Assembly: GCA_023459495.1 (NCBI GenBank)
Contig: JAEWTL010000090.1
Location: 6,064-70,063, forward strand
DNA from: Bacillota bacterium
Lineage (GTDB): Bacteria > Bacillota > Clostridia > Christensenellales > SZUA-584
Direction of reading: 5' to 3'
DNA length: 64,000 bases
A program made the position numbers and the translations under genes. Below, one piece after another: positions 41,377-49,807 of the stretch (its first letter is position 1; the number at the start of each line of letters is the position of its first letter). A model generated the notes under the pieces. That model worked only from the letters and a program-made list of their open reading frames with translations, made no database searches and was not told the origin of the DNA.

Positions 41377-41951
41377 GGAAGATTATTTATGGTTTGCTGG
41401 CTCTGGCCGCAGTGGCCATGCTGGCGGCATGCGGAAGCGGAAGCGAGGGTGTCGTCGTGGACCCCAACGCAAGTTCGGGGCAGCCGGCTCAGAATTCTCA
41501 GGGCGGCACAGAGGTTTCCGGCGGCGATGTAACGCTCACGTCGGGTGGATTGCTCTTCTATCAGTCGGGCGACGTTAAAATTTACCCATACGACCTGGCG
41601 GACGAAGTGCTTGCCAGTCTCGGCGAGCCAACCGGTACATTTGAATCGGCCAGCTGCGCTTATCAGGGCATGGACTACTTCTATTACTACGACGGCTTCC
41701 AGCTCACAGTCAACGACGTGGACGGCGCAAAACACGTGACGGTAATCACGGTTGCGGACGATACGGTGTCCATCCCGCAGGGTGTCAAAATCGGCAGCAC
41801 GGAAGAAGAGATGAAGCAGCTGATGGGCGACAGCTATACGGAATCGTCCGGTCTATATGTGTTTACAGAGCTCAACACCACGCTGCAGATTACAATCAAG
41901 GAAGGCAAAGTAGCTTCTATAGTATACATATATACACCGCCGACCGCTTAA
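41373..41951 (+). CDS. Small secreted lipoprotein of unknown function
   Basis: The 192-residue lipoprotein has a signal peptide and lipobox LAAC (Cys20), a Ser/Gly/Gln-rich linker, and a beta-rich domain with FYYYDGFQLTVNDVDG and KIGSTEEEMKQLMGDSY, reminiscent of small proteins that end surface polymer operons. I do not recognise a family. ATG 41373 overlaps the SGNH stop as ATGA and AAGGAGG is in front. It likely assists the aminoacylation machinery at the outer face. Confidence 0.7.
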   Translation: MRKIIYGLLALAAVAMLAACGSGSEGVVVDPNASSGQPAQNSQGGTEVSGGDVTLTSGGLLFYQSGDVKIYPYDLADEVLASLGEPTGTFESASCAYQGMDYFYYYDGFQLTVNDVDGAKHVTVITVADDTVSIPQGVKIGSTEEEMKQLMGDSYTESSGLYVFTELNTTLQITIKEGKVASIVYIYTPPTA

Positions 41952-41956
41952 AGGAA

Positions 41957-42706
41957 ATGGATAACGATCGTAAGACGCTGGGCATTATCGGCGGCATGGG
42001 GCCGATGGCCACGGCGGACCTGTTCTATAAGATCATCGCGAATACCGACGCCTCCACCGACGCCGGGCATATTCATATCGTTATCGACAACAACCCCAAG
42101 ATTCCCGACCGTACGGCAGCGGTGCTTTCGGACAGCGACGCGCCGCTCCCTTACATCGTGGAAGCCGCTCAGTTGCTGGTACGGATGGGCGCGGATGTGC
42201 TCCTGCTCCCGTGCAACACCTCGCACGTGTACTATGAACGGCTCTGTGATGCCGTGAACATGCCGGTAATCAACATGATTGAGGAGACCGCGGCGCAAAC
42301 CGCAGCAATGGGCATAGAGCGGGTGGGGCTGCTCGCTACCAAAGGGACGCTGCATGCAAGGCTCTATGAGAAGTCGCTCTCGGCGTACGGCGTCGACGCA
42401 GTACTGCCATCCGCACGCGGGCAGTCCGATGTCATGTCGCTGATCTATAACGGGGTCAAGGCTGGAGCGGAAACCTTCGATACCACCAAAATTTGCGGAG
42501 AGCTTCGCCGGATGGCAAGGCGCGGCGCAGTGGCGTTCATTCTAGGATGCACAGAGCTCCCCGTGGCATTTGAAAGATATCATATTCCCTTTCCATATAT
42601 CGACCCTTCACTGATATTGGCGAAGGCCGCCATCCTTCGGGCGGGTTATGCCATTAAGCCGTCCGATCCGGCAGTTTTCGTAACGGAAGATCCTTCTTCC
42701 GCATAG
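41957..42706 (+). CDS. Aspartate/glutamate racemase family enzyme
   Basis: The 249-residue cofactor-independent racemase has two catalytic cysteines: LPCNTSHVYYE (about residue 80) and ILGCTELPVAF (about 195), with the opening LGIIGGMGPMATADLF typical of aspartate racemases. It interconverts L and D forms of Asp or Glu, though relatives include hydantoin and maleate enzymes. Five bases after the lipoprotein gene, in the same direction as the dlt-like genes, it might supply the D-amino acid that the adenylating enzyme activates. That would make the modification not D-Ala but D-Asp or D-Glu. This link is inferred from position. Confidence 0.85.
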   Translation: MDNDRKTLGIIGGMGPMATADLFYKIIANTDASTDAGHIHIVIDNNPKIPDRTAAVLSDSDAPLPYIVEAAQLLVRMGADVLLLPCNTSHVYYERLCDAVNMPVINMIEETAAQTAAMGIERVGLLATKGTLHARLYEKSLSAYGVDAVLPSARGQSDVMSLIYNGVKAGAETFDTTKICGELRRMARRGAVAFILGCTELPVAFERYHIPFPYIDPSLILAKAAILRAGYAIKPSDPAVFVTEDPSSA

Positions 42707-42770
42707 CGGAGGCTGAATGGAATTTAAGGGTCGACCGTATGCCTTTCATGTCTTCATGATATAACAAAAA

Positions 42771-42797
42771 CGCCTCCTGCTGTTGCTGCAGAAGGCG
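42771..42797 (-). terminator. Terminator of the nucleoside operon
   Basis: CGCCTCCTGC and GCAGAAGGCG pair with one mismatch. On the minus strand it is followed by TTTTTG, so it ends the long operon that comes from 53.4 kb. Confidence 0.7.
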
Positions 42798-42837
42798 CTC
42801 CCCCCACTCCGCTACGGGTAACTGAAATTCGATTTTG

Positions 42838-43557
42838 TTACAGGCAGGCGCCCTTAAACTCCCGGATGACCTGCTGCAGCCGCGGAACGTCGTCCTGCAG
42901 CTTCAATATGGTACTGCCCACGAAAACGCCGTCTGCGCCCGCTTCCTTGGCCATGCGGATATCATCCGCGGTATAGATACCCACGCCGCAGTAGATTTCG
43001 CGCTCAATGCCCTCTTCGCGCAGCTTTGCAATGCAATCCTTCAGCGTCGGATACTCCGGGTTAATGTCGATGCCCACCGGCTTGGCCTGCATATAGACGA
43101 AACCGTTGGAGTTTTTCGCAACGCTGATCTCCTCATCGTCCATGTTGAACTGCACATAGCAGGATACGCGCATACCTTCGGCGATGCAGCGGTTTTTAAT
43201 TGTCTCGTCCTTCATCCCCACCAGGATGAGGTCTTTAAAGCCATGCTCACCGCAGTACCGGAGAAACTTTTCCACGCCGATGTCCCGCACAGTGTCCTCA
43301 TACATGAGCAGCAGCAGCCGCGTATCCGGCAGCTCACGCCGCAGCGTCGCAATGCCGTCCATATACTTGTCATAGTCTCTGCACGCCTTAAGAGCAGCCT
43401 TCATTCTTGAAGCAATGTATTCGCCCTCCAGAAACGGATTGGGCGACGGAAAATCCACCTCCACAATATCGCATCCGGCCTCCACATACCTTTTCGCCGT
43501 TTCGATGCTGTCCGCAATGGTGGGATAACCGTTCGATAAGTAGCATATTAACTTCAT
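42838..43557 (-). CDS. TrpA-like TIM-barrel protein
   Basis: The 239-residue protein resembles tryptophan synthase alpha: an early GYPTIADSIETAKRYVEAG, then DIVEVDFPSPNPFLEG (Glu at the catalytic Glu49 site; the Asp60 site reads Glu), later NGFVYMQAKP, and the phosphate pocket CGVGIYTADD and GADGVFVGSTI. No trpB or other trp gene is near. The catalytic Asp60 loop differs and the VPDL region is VGMK, so it is unlikely to be part of tryptophan synthase. TrpA does retro-aldol chemistry on a sugar phosphate, so an aldolase or isomerase on a phosphorylated sugar is plausible. It is the last gene of the operon. Confidence 0.75.
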   Translation of the reverse strand: MKLICYLSNGYPTIADSIETAKRYVEAGCDIVEVDFPSPNPFLEGEYIASRMKAALKACRDYDKYMDGIATLRRELPDTRLLLLMYEDTVRDIGVEKFLRYCGEHGFKDLILVGMKDETIKNRCIAEGMRVSCYVQFNMDDEEISVAKNSNGFVYMQAKPVGIDINPEYPTLKDCIAKLREEGIEREIYCGVGIYTADDIRMAKEAGADGVFVGSTILKLQDDVPRLQQVIREFKGACL

Positions 43558-43581
43558 ATTTATATTAACCTTCCGTCTTTC

Positions 43582-44727
43582 TCATACGCCATTGTATATC
43601 TGTCTGAACAATTCTGCCTGTTCTTCCCGGGTCGGGATGACCGGATTCGTCTTGGTGCACCCATCCGTAATCGCCATGGTCACCATAGCCTCCACCAGCG
43701 CTTCATACTGGTCCCGGTCGATCATCTCCTTAAAGCAGGAGGGAATGCCCAGCCCCTCGTTGAGGCTGCGCACCGCCTGTTCCATGGATGCGGCTCCCAG
43801 CGTGCGGGCCAGCGCATCGTACTTCACCTTCGCATAGGCTGTCCGGCTGTTGAAGGCGATCACATATGGCAGGATCACCGCGTTACCCAGACCGTGCGGA
43901 ATCTTGAAGTAGCTGCCCAACGTATGCGCCATCGAGTGGACGATGCCCAGCGACACATTGGTAAATGCCAGACCCGCCGTCATGGACGCGTTCAGCATGT
44001 ATTCGCGCGCTTCCATATCGTCGCCGTCATCATACGCCTTTTTAACATACTGTATGATATCGCAGGCTGCCGCCGCAGCCAGTATATCGCTCAGATAGTT
44101 GGCCCGCTGAGATACATATGCCTCCAGTGCGTGCGTCAGCGCATCCATGCCGGTATGCGCCGTCAGCGACTTTGGCATCGTTGCCGTCACCTCAGGATCA
44201 CAGAGGGCGATATCCGGCATCAGCTCCATGTTGCCGATGCCATGCTTAAAGCCCGTCTTGTCGTCTGTAATTACGATGGAGCGCGATACTTCACTGGCAG
44301 AACCGCTCGTCGAGGGGATGCAGATCAGCCTCGCCTTGCCGCGTAGCTTGGGAATGCCATTCGGCGGCGTAATCTGCTCCAGTGTGGTGAGCTCCGGGTG
44401 CTCATAGAATATCCACATTGCCTTGGCTGCGTCCATGGCACTGCCGCCGCCCACCGCAATGATCCAGTCCGGTTCGTACTGCTTCATCTGCTCCGCGCCC
44501 GCGTATACCGTCGCAAAGTGCGGATCCGGCTCCACGCTGGTATATACCTGATGTCCGATTCCGCACTCATCCAGATACCCTGTGATTTTGGCGATCACGC
44601 CGCTCTTCTCCAGCGCCGAGCGCGACGACACGATAAATGCGCGCTGTCCCGTCAGCGTCTTCAAATGTGCAAGACACCCCTGTCCAAACATCAATTGCTC
44701 ACCGGCGAGCTTCATAGGTCTCATCAT
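43582..44727 (-). CDS. Iron-containing alcohol dehydrogenase
   Basis: The 381-residue enzyme of the group III Fe-ADH family has nucleotide motif VGGGSAMDAAKAMW (about 96-109), metal-binding stretch HTGMDALTHALEAYVS with Asp and His, and HSMAHTLGSYFKIPHGLGNAV with two more His. It oxidises an alcohol or reduces an aldehyde with NAD(P)H. In this operon it may reduce an aldehyde set free by cleavage of a sugar phosphate, which is inferred. Double ATG at 44727 and 44724, both usable. Seven bases separate it from btpA. Confidence 0.85.
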   Translation of the reverse strand: MMRPMKLAGEQLMFGQGCLAHLKTLTGQRAFIVSSRSALEKSGVIAKITGYLDECGIGHQVYTSVEPDPHFATVYAGAEQMKQYEPDWIIAVGGGSAMDAAKAMWIFYEHPELTTLEQITPPNGIPKLRGKARLICIPSTSGSASEVSRSIVITDDKTGFKHGIGNMELMPDIALCDPEVTATMPKSLTAHTGMDALTHALEAYVSQRANYLSDILAAAAACDIIQYVKKAYDDGDDMEAREYMLNASMTAGLAFTNVSLGIVHSMAHTLGSYFKIPHGLGNAVILPYVIAFNSRTAYAKVKYDALARTLGAASMEQAVRSLNEGLGIPSCFKEMIDRDQYEALVEAMVTMAITDGCTKTNPVIPTREEQAELFRQIYNGV

Positions 44728-44734
44728 TGTTGTC

Positions 44735-45523
44735 TTATTCCTTTCCGTTCAGCGCATCCAGCAATTCGCGGGTCAGCTCATACGAGATCAGGTTCTCCAG
44801 CGTCCCGCCCTGCTTTAAGCTCGACCCTACGATCGCGCCGTCCGCGATGCTCATCTGCTCTCTGATGTTGTGCATATTGACGCCGCTGCCCGCAAATACC
44901 GGCAGCTTCACCAGCTGTTTGACCTTCCGGATCGACTCGATGGGCGTCTCCGTGCCAATCGCAGCCCCGGTTACAATCAGCGCATCCGCGCCTGCCGCAA
45001 CGGCGTTTTTCGCGGACTCTTCAATGGTCGTGTCAAATACGAGCTTGGTATGCTTGACCTGTATATCGGCCAATATCTTAACATCGCGCGCACCGATCTC
45101 CTCGCGGTAGCGCAGCGCCTGCACGCAGCACGGGTGAATGATGCCGCCGTAATACTGCACTGTATCACAAAAAACCGGCAGCCTCACAAAATTGCCGTCG
45201 ATCGCCTTGGCAATAGCCAATGACGCCTCATAATCGTTGAATGCCGCGTCGATGCCGACCGGCAGCTTGACCTTGCTCTTGACAATGCCTGCAACGCTGG
45301 CCAGTGCCATCCGCTGCATGGTGTTCAGCGTTACGCCAAAGGGCGTATCCCCCATATTCTCCACGATGATGGCGTCCACACCCGCCCGTTCCAGCGTCAG
45401 CGCGTCAGTCACCGCCTGATCGATGATCTTGCCCATATCGCCGCAAAAATCCTTGGTTGTGGGCAGGGCAAGGCAGTGTACCATGCCGATGATGGTTTTC
45501 TCGCCATTCTTTAGAAAGCTCAT
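44735..45523 (-). CDS. BtpA/SgcQ-family TIM-barrel protein
   Basis: The 262-residue protein is of the BtpA family: IIGMVHCLALP opening, GVDAIIVENMGDTPF, and a C-terminal phosphate site FAGSGVNMHNI and ADGAIVGSSLK. BtpA was named for a photosystem I assembly role in cyanobacteria, but relatives such as E. coli SgcQ lie in sugar operons, and the fold suggests a phosphosugar enzyme. With the TrpA-like barrel, this operon has two orphan TIM barrels. ATG 45523 follows AAAGGGATGAAGAC. Confidence 0.85.
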   Translation of the reverse strand: MSFLKNGEKTIIGMVHCLALPTTKDFCGDMGKIIDQAVTDALTLERAGVDAIIVENMGDTPFGVTLNTMQRMALASVAGIVKSKVKLPVGIDAAFNDYEASLAIAKAIDGNFVRLPVFCDTVQYYGGIIHPCCVQALRYREEIGARDVKILADIQVKHTKLVFDTTIEESAKNAVAAGADALIVTGAAIGTETPIESIRKVKQLVKLPVFAGSGVNMHNIREQMSIADGAIVGSSLKQGGTLENLISYELTRELLDALNGKE

Positions 45524-45527
45524 GTCT

Positions 45528-46277
45528 TCATCCCTTTCTGTAATATTCCACGATTCCGTCCAGTGCGACTTTGCACAGGTCTTCCTCTGATTTGGTCCTC
45601 TCCTCGCCTTCCAGCACCCGTTTCAAGTTGGTCAGCACGGTCGTCATGGTGACGACGCAGGCGCGTATGCCCATCAGGCTGCCCAGCGTCAGGATGCAGG
45701 CGCTCTCCATATCCACGCCGTCCACGTTGTAACGCTTCAGATTCTCAAACGTCTTCAGGATGTCGGTGCCCATTTTACGGGACAGCTTGGACTCCTTCAT
45801 CTGGCTGTAGAAGCCATCCAGCGTACAGTTGATGCCGTTCACATATTCCCGCCCGTTCGCTGTCGCGGCCCGGTTCATGCAGGCCACCAGCTCCGGGTCT
45901 GCCACGGCCGGGAAGGATACCGGCGCGTAGGTCTTGCTCGTCGCTTCCTCGCGCATCGCGCCCGCCGGGATAATCAGCTTGCCAAGGTAATCGTCCTTCA
46001 GGCCCATCACGGTACCCATGCGCACCGCCACCTCCATACCGCATTCAAACATCTCTTCCATGGCGATCGCGGCAGAAGGCGCGCCGATCCCGGTGGACGT
46101 CACCGTGATATCCACGCCCTTATACGTTCCCGTATAGGTGTTGAACTCGCGAAAGAAGCCGATATGGCGCGCGTTCTCCAGATGCTTTGCCAGCACCTCC
46201 ACCCGAAAGGGGTCTCCGGAAAACAGCACGTTTTTTGCCACATCCTTGGGTTCCACCTTCATATAAAGCGTCTTCAA
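45528..46277 (-). CDS. Nucleoside phosphorylase (uridine phosphorylase-like)
   Basis: The 249-residue enzyme of the PNP/UDP family I has phosphate loop FSGDPFRVEVLA, REFNTYTG, STGIGAPSAAIAMEE, VRMGTVMGL and the ribose-contact GVDMESACIL. It cleaves a nucleoside with phosphate into base and ribose-1-phosphate in the cytoplasm. The motifs are closest to uridine phosphorylase, but base specificity is not clear. Its start overlaps the PfkB stop as ATGA. It is likely to act on whatever the BMP transporter imports. Confidence 0.88.
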   Translation of the reverse strand: MKTLYMKVEPKDVAKNVLFSGDPFRVEVLAKHLENARHIGFFREFNTYTGTYKGVDITVTSTGIGAPSAAIAMEEMFECGMEVAVRMGTVMGLKDDYLGKLIIPAGAMREEATSKTYAPVSFPAVADPELVACMNRAATANGREYVNGINCTLDGFYSQMKESKLSRKMGTDILKTFENLKRYNVDGVDMESACILTLGSLMGIRACVVTMTTVLTNLKRVLEGEERTKSEEDLCKVALDGIVEYYRKG

Positions 46278-47227
46278 TGGCTCTCCCTCATTTCATCTAA
46301 TTCCTCAAGCAGTGTATCCTCGTCCGGCACGTTGGTTACGCATCCCATGGACCGTATCACGTAGGACGACAGGATACTGCCGCACATGCACGACTCGCTG
46401 TCCGACATCCCTTCCAGATAGCCATACAGGAAACCTGCGATGTACGCATCCCCGCCGCCCGTGGAGTCCACCACCCGGTCAGCCGGCAGTATGCCCACGC
46501 GGCATTCCTGCACATGCCCGTCCTTCAGACGGTACACCAGGCTGCCTTCCTTGCCCAGCGTGGTCACGATCAGCTTGGCATTGCCCTCGTGCAGCAGGCG
46601 TGTGATGCATTCCAGTCCGAAGCACTTCTCGATGGCGCAGCGCTCCACCTCGTTGGTGAATATGATATCGCTGTAATACAGCAGCTCCTTTAGAAACGCT
46701 TCGGGGAAGGCGTCGAAATCCGCCTTCATGCCAAACACCAGCGGCAGCGCATGCTGCCTGCACTTGCGGAAAAACTCAGCGTTGTCCTCTTTGGAGCCTA
46801 CCGTGATTACGCCCAGCCGTGCGTCCCGGAAAAACGCGTCGTCCATCTCCCCCGCGTACTTGCCGTCCATGGCGCCCGGATAAAAGATGGTGATATGCTC
46901 GTTGTCGGCCAGATTCTCGATCAGGTAGCAGTTGGACGTCATATCGTTCTCGATGACCTTCAGCCCTTCGAGGCACACACCGCTGTCCTTCAGAAAGTCG
47001 TAGTAGCCGATCTCCTTATAGTCTGCGCCGACACGCAAAATCGGCAGTGCCTTTTTCCCCAGCCGGGCCAGCCCATAAGCGATGTTCGTCGAACAGCCGC
47101 CGTAATAGATCTTGGCATTGTCCGCGTTCTGGATGATAGAGGTGAACCCCGGTTTCACCGAAGCGCGCACCTTGATCATCCGGTCCATCGATACGTATCC
47201 GCTGGTAATTACGTCGTATTTCTTCAT
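46274..47227 (-). CDS. PfkB-family kinase (ribokinase-like)
   Basis: The 317-residue kinase has an N-terminal substrate motif YYGGCSTNIAYGLARLG and C-terminal ATP/anion-hole motif VDSTGGGDAYIAGFLYG with the catalytic Asp. The usual GAGD is GGGD here, a small change at the oxyanion turn. Family substrates are ribose, nucleosides or ribose-1-phosphate. In this operon the product of the phosphorylase (ribose-1-P) or the nucleoside itself could be the substrate. ATG 47227 follows GAAGGTCATTTAGC; longer in-frame versions run into the isochorismatase gene and lack a site. Confidence 0.85.
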   Translation of the reverse strand: MKKYDVITSGYVSMDRMIKVRASVKPGFTSIIQNADNAKIYYGGCSTNIAYGLARLGKKALPILRVGADYKEIGYYDFLKDSGVCLEGLKVIENDMTSNCYLIENLADNEHITIFYPGAMDGKYAGEMDDAFFRDARLGVITVGSKEDNAEFFRKCRQHALPLVFGMKADFDAFPEAFLKELLYYSDIIFTNEVERCAIEKCFGLECITRLLHEGNAKLIVTTLGKEGSLVYRLKDGHVQECRVGILPADRVVDSTGGGDAYIAGFLYGYLEGMSDSESCMCGSILSSYVIRSMGCVTNVPDEDTLLEELDEMRESH

Positions 47228-47228
47228 G

Positions 47229-47792
47229 CTAAATGACCTTCGCCTCGTACAAACGTTCAAGATCATCCATGCCGACCACGTGCCCAAAGTACTTATCGAT
47301 ATCCGTGAGGTGCACGTTATTGACTGTTTCATCGTTGGTGGCCACACACTCCCTCACCACGTACACGTTGTAGTCCAGATGATACGCATCCTGCACCGTC
47401 GCGCGGATGCAGCAGTTGGTCTTGGTCCCCACTACGATCACATCGCGGATATCATGCTCGCGCAGCACCAGGTCCAGATCGGTTCCGAAGAACGCGCTGT
47501 ACCTGCGCTTGGGGATCACATAGTCCTCCGGCCGCACGTCCAGTGACGGATCGATCGCCTCCCCGCCCGTGCCTTCGATGCAGCTGGGCCGCATGCTGAC
47601 CAGGTTCTTGTCCGGCTTATCCTTCCGGTAACGGTGCTGCATGAATATGACCAGCGCACCGTGCTTTCGGCAGGTGTCGAGCACCATCTGTATATTCGGC
47701 AAGATCTGTTTGTTCTGCGGATAGTACACGAGGCCATTCTCATTGGTAAAGTCATATACCATATCCACAACGATCAATGCGCTCTGTTTCAT
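47229..47792 (-). CDS. Isochorismatase-like cysteine hydrolase
   Basis: The 187-residue hydrolase has all three active-site residues: Asp in VVDMVYDF (residue 10), Lys in PKRRYSAF (about 95) and Cys in TKTNCCIRATVQDAY (about 128). The family includes nicotinamidase, N-carbamoyl hydrolases and ureidoacrylate amidase (RutB). In a nucleoside operon it may cleave an amide in the base or its breakdown product. Specificity is not readable. Its start overlaps the permease stop as ATGA. Confidence 0.88.
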   Translation of the reverse strand: MKQSALIVVDMVYDFTNENGLVYYPQNKQILPNIQMVLDTCRKHGALVIFMQHRYRKDKPDKNLVSMRPSCIEGTGGEAIDPSLDVRPEDYVIPKRRYSAFFGTDLDLVLREHDIRDVIVVGTKTNCCIRATVQDAYHLDYNVYVVRECVATNDETVNNVHLTDIDKYFGHVVGMDDLERLYEAKVI

Positions 47793-48706
47793 TGCTGCTC
47801 AAATCCCCTTTCATTGATATTGCGGTTTTTGAGTACCGACACGACCACCAGCACGACCACCATGATCACATAGGGGATCACTTCAAACAGTCCGGCAACC
47901 GGGCCGGCGAACAGCTTCAGGTTGACCGCCAGCGATTTCGCCGCGCCGAACACCAGCGCGTACATCGACGAAGCGCCGGGTTTACCCTGCCCACAGTATA
48001 TCGCGGCAATGGCGATGAAGCCGCGGCCCGCCGTCATGTTGTTGGTGAACAGTGCCACCCGGTCCACGCTTAAGTTGATGCCCGCCAGCACGCAGCACAA
48101 TGCGCCGATCAGGATCGCGATGTACTTGATGCGCACCGTGTTGATGCCCACCGACTTTGCGGCTTCTTCCTTCTCACCTACCACGCGGATGTAGATGCCC
48201 AGCTTGGTCTTGTACATCACCACCCACATGATGAAGATGCCCAGAAACGCCACATACGTCAGCGGCGGATGGCCGCTGATGAGGTCTCCCAGCACCGGGA
48301 TATCCTTGATGACCGGAATGTTGATCTTGAGATCGGCCACGCTGACCACGGAGCTGACGTTGATGTTTGCCGATCCCAGCACCTTGAGCATGAATGCGCA
48401 GAACGAGAGCGCCAGCATGTTGATGGCGAGGCCCGTAATGATCGGGTTGCCGTTTCGGGAGGCCGTGAAGTAGGCAAACACCAATCCCAGTATCAGCCCC
48501 ACACCGACGCTGACGAGGCCCGCCAGCACCGTGTTGCCCCACAGCATTACGAACAGCGCTGAGATGAACGCGCCCATCAGCATGAAGCCCTCCAGCGCGA
48601 TGTTGAGCACGTTGGCCTTATAGGCGAATATGCCGCCCAAGACGCACAGTATGATCGGTGCGCTGTGATAGATCGTATCGTATAAGATGTTGCTGAAAAT
48701 GCCCAT
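47789..48706 (-). CDS. Nucleoside ABC transporter permease 2
   Basis: The 305-residue membrane protein has about nine to ten hydrophobic segments. NVLNIALEGFMLMGAFISAL, GNPIITGLAINMLALSF and AGRGFIAIAAIYCGQGKP are marks of the BMP-associated permease family (NupQ/YufQ-like). It pairs with the upstream permease to import nucleosides or related compounds. It starts 2 bases before the next gene's stop region and both permeases are probably coupled. ATG 48706 follows GGAGGAATAGAT. Confidence 0.9.
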   Translation of the reverse strand: MGIFSNILYDTIYHSAPIILCVLGGIFAYKANVLNIALEGFMLMGAFISALFVMLWGNTVLAGLVSVGVGLILGLVFAYFTASRNGNPIITGLAINMLALSFCAFMLKVLGSANINVSSVVSVADLKINIPVIKDIPVLGDLISGHPPLTYVAFLGIFIMWVVMYKTKLGIYIRVVGEKEEAAKSVGINTVRIKYIAILIGALCCVLAGINLSVDRVALFTNNMTAGRGFIAIAAIYCGQGKPGASSMYALVFGAAKSLAVNLKLFAGPVAGLFEVIPYVIMVVVLVVVSVLKNRNINERGFEQQ

Positions 48707-48708
48707 AT

Positions 48709-49791
48709 CTATTCCTCCACGCCGTCAATTTTCCGGGTCTTCAGCATACGGGTCCACCTGCTGACAACGCCGGTCCGTTGGTTAATGAACTGGATCGCCA
48801 GGAACAGCACGATGAGCCCCTGAATGACCGCCACGATCTCTTTGGGTACGCCGGAGTAGATCGCAAGGCTCTGGCTGCCCGTGGTCAGGGCACTGTAGAA
48901 CACCGCGGCGATCAGAACGCCCACCGGCGAATGCATGCCCAGCAGCGCAATCAGCATGCCGTCCCATCCGAGGCCCGGCAGCCCGGAAAAGTTGAGCGAG
49001 TAAATGTACTGATCACTCATCATATGCCCTGCGCCCGCAAGGCCGCTGATAGCGCCGCTGATCAGCATGATGGTCATGATCTTCTTTTTAACGTCCATGC
49101 CCGTCGCTTCGGCAAACAGGGGGTTGCGGCCAATCGCTGTAATCTCGTAGCCCAGCCGCGATTTATTGAACACGACGTACATAATCGCGAATACCCCCAG
49201 CGCCACGAAGAAGAACGGCGTGATTTCGCTGCCCCAGAGCCTGCTGAACATCGCGGAATCGCTGATTCTCGGCGTGGATACGAAGCCGGAGCCGGGATCG
49301 CGGAACGGCCCCTCAGTAAGATACTGCAGCACCTGTATCATCGCGTAGTTGAGCATCAGCGTCACGACCATCTCGTTGACCTTGAAGAACACCTTCAGCA
49401 CAGCGGGGATCAGCGCGAACGCCATGCCGGAAACGATGCCGATCAACAGGCAGACGATAACATGCAGCACCGGCGGAAGCCCTGTGATCATGTATCCCGC
49501 GATGCCGGCCATGAAGCCGCCCAGCAGCATCTGGCCTTCCACGCCCATGTTGTATATGCCCGCCTTGAACGTGACCGCGATGGCCAGACCCGTAAGGATC
49601 AGCGGCGCGGCATTATGCAACGTCTTGAGTATGCCGGTGGCGGTAAACAGCGACTTGCCGATCATGATGCGGTAGACCTCCCACGGGTCCTCGCCGATGA
49701 TCAGCATCAGTATGGCTCCCAATACAAACGCCAGCAGCACGGGCAGAATGGAGTTGGCGATACTCACAAGAAACTTGCTTACTTTGTTCAT
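48709..49791 (-). CDS. Nucleoside ABC transporter permease 1
   Basis: The 360-residue membrane protein of the NupP/YufP-like type has NAAPLILTGLAIAVTFKAGIYN-type opening (TGLAIAVTFKAGIYNMG), VEGQMLLGGFMAG and LPGLGWDGMLIALLGMHSP. It forms the pore with permease 2. ATG 49791 is chosen. An in-frame TTG two codons earlier has no better site. It lies 16 bases after the ATPase stop. Confidence 0.9.
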   Translation of the reverse strand: MNKVSKFLVSIANSILPVLLAFVLGAILMLIIGEDPWEVYRIMIGKSLFTATGILKTLHNAAPLILTGLAIAVTFKAGIYNMGVEGQMLLGGFMAGIAGYMITGLPPVLHVIVCLLIGIVSGMAFALIPAVLKVFFKVNEMVVTLMLNYAMIQVLQYLTEGPFRDPGSGFVSTPRISDSAMFSRLWGSEITPFFFVALGVFAIMYVVFNKSRLGYEITAIGRNPLFAEATGMDVKKKIMTIMLISGAISGLAGAGHMMSDQYIYSLNFSGLPGLGWDGMLIALLGMHSPVGVLIAAVFYSALTTGSQSLAIYSGVPKEIVAVIQGLIVLFLAIQFINQRTGVVSRWTRMLKTRKIDGVEE

Positions 49792-49807
49792 TGTCAATCA
49801 GCCCTTT

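Noticed and set aside
42838..43557. Tryptophan biosynthesis operon
   Set aside because: The TrpA-like gene is not beside trpB or other trp genes, and catalytic loops are altered; the context is nucleoside catabolism.
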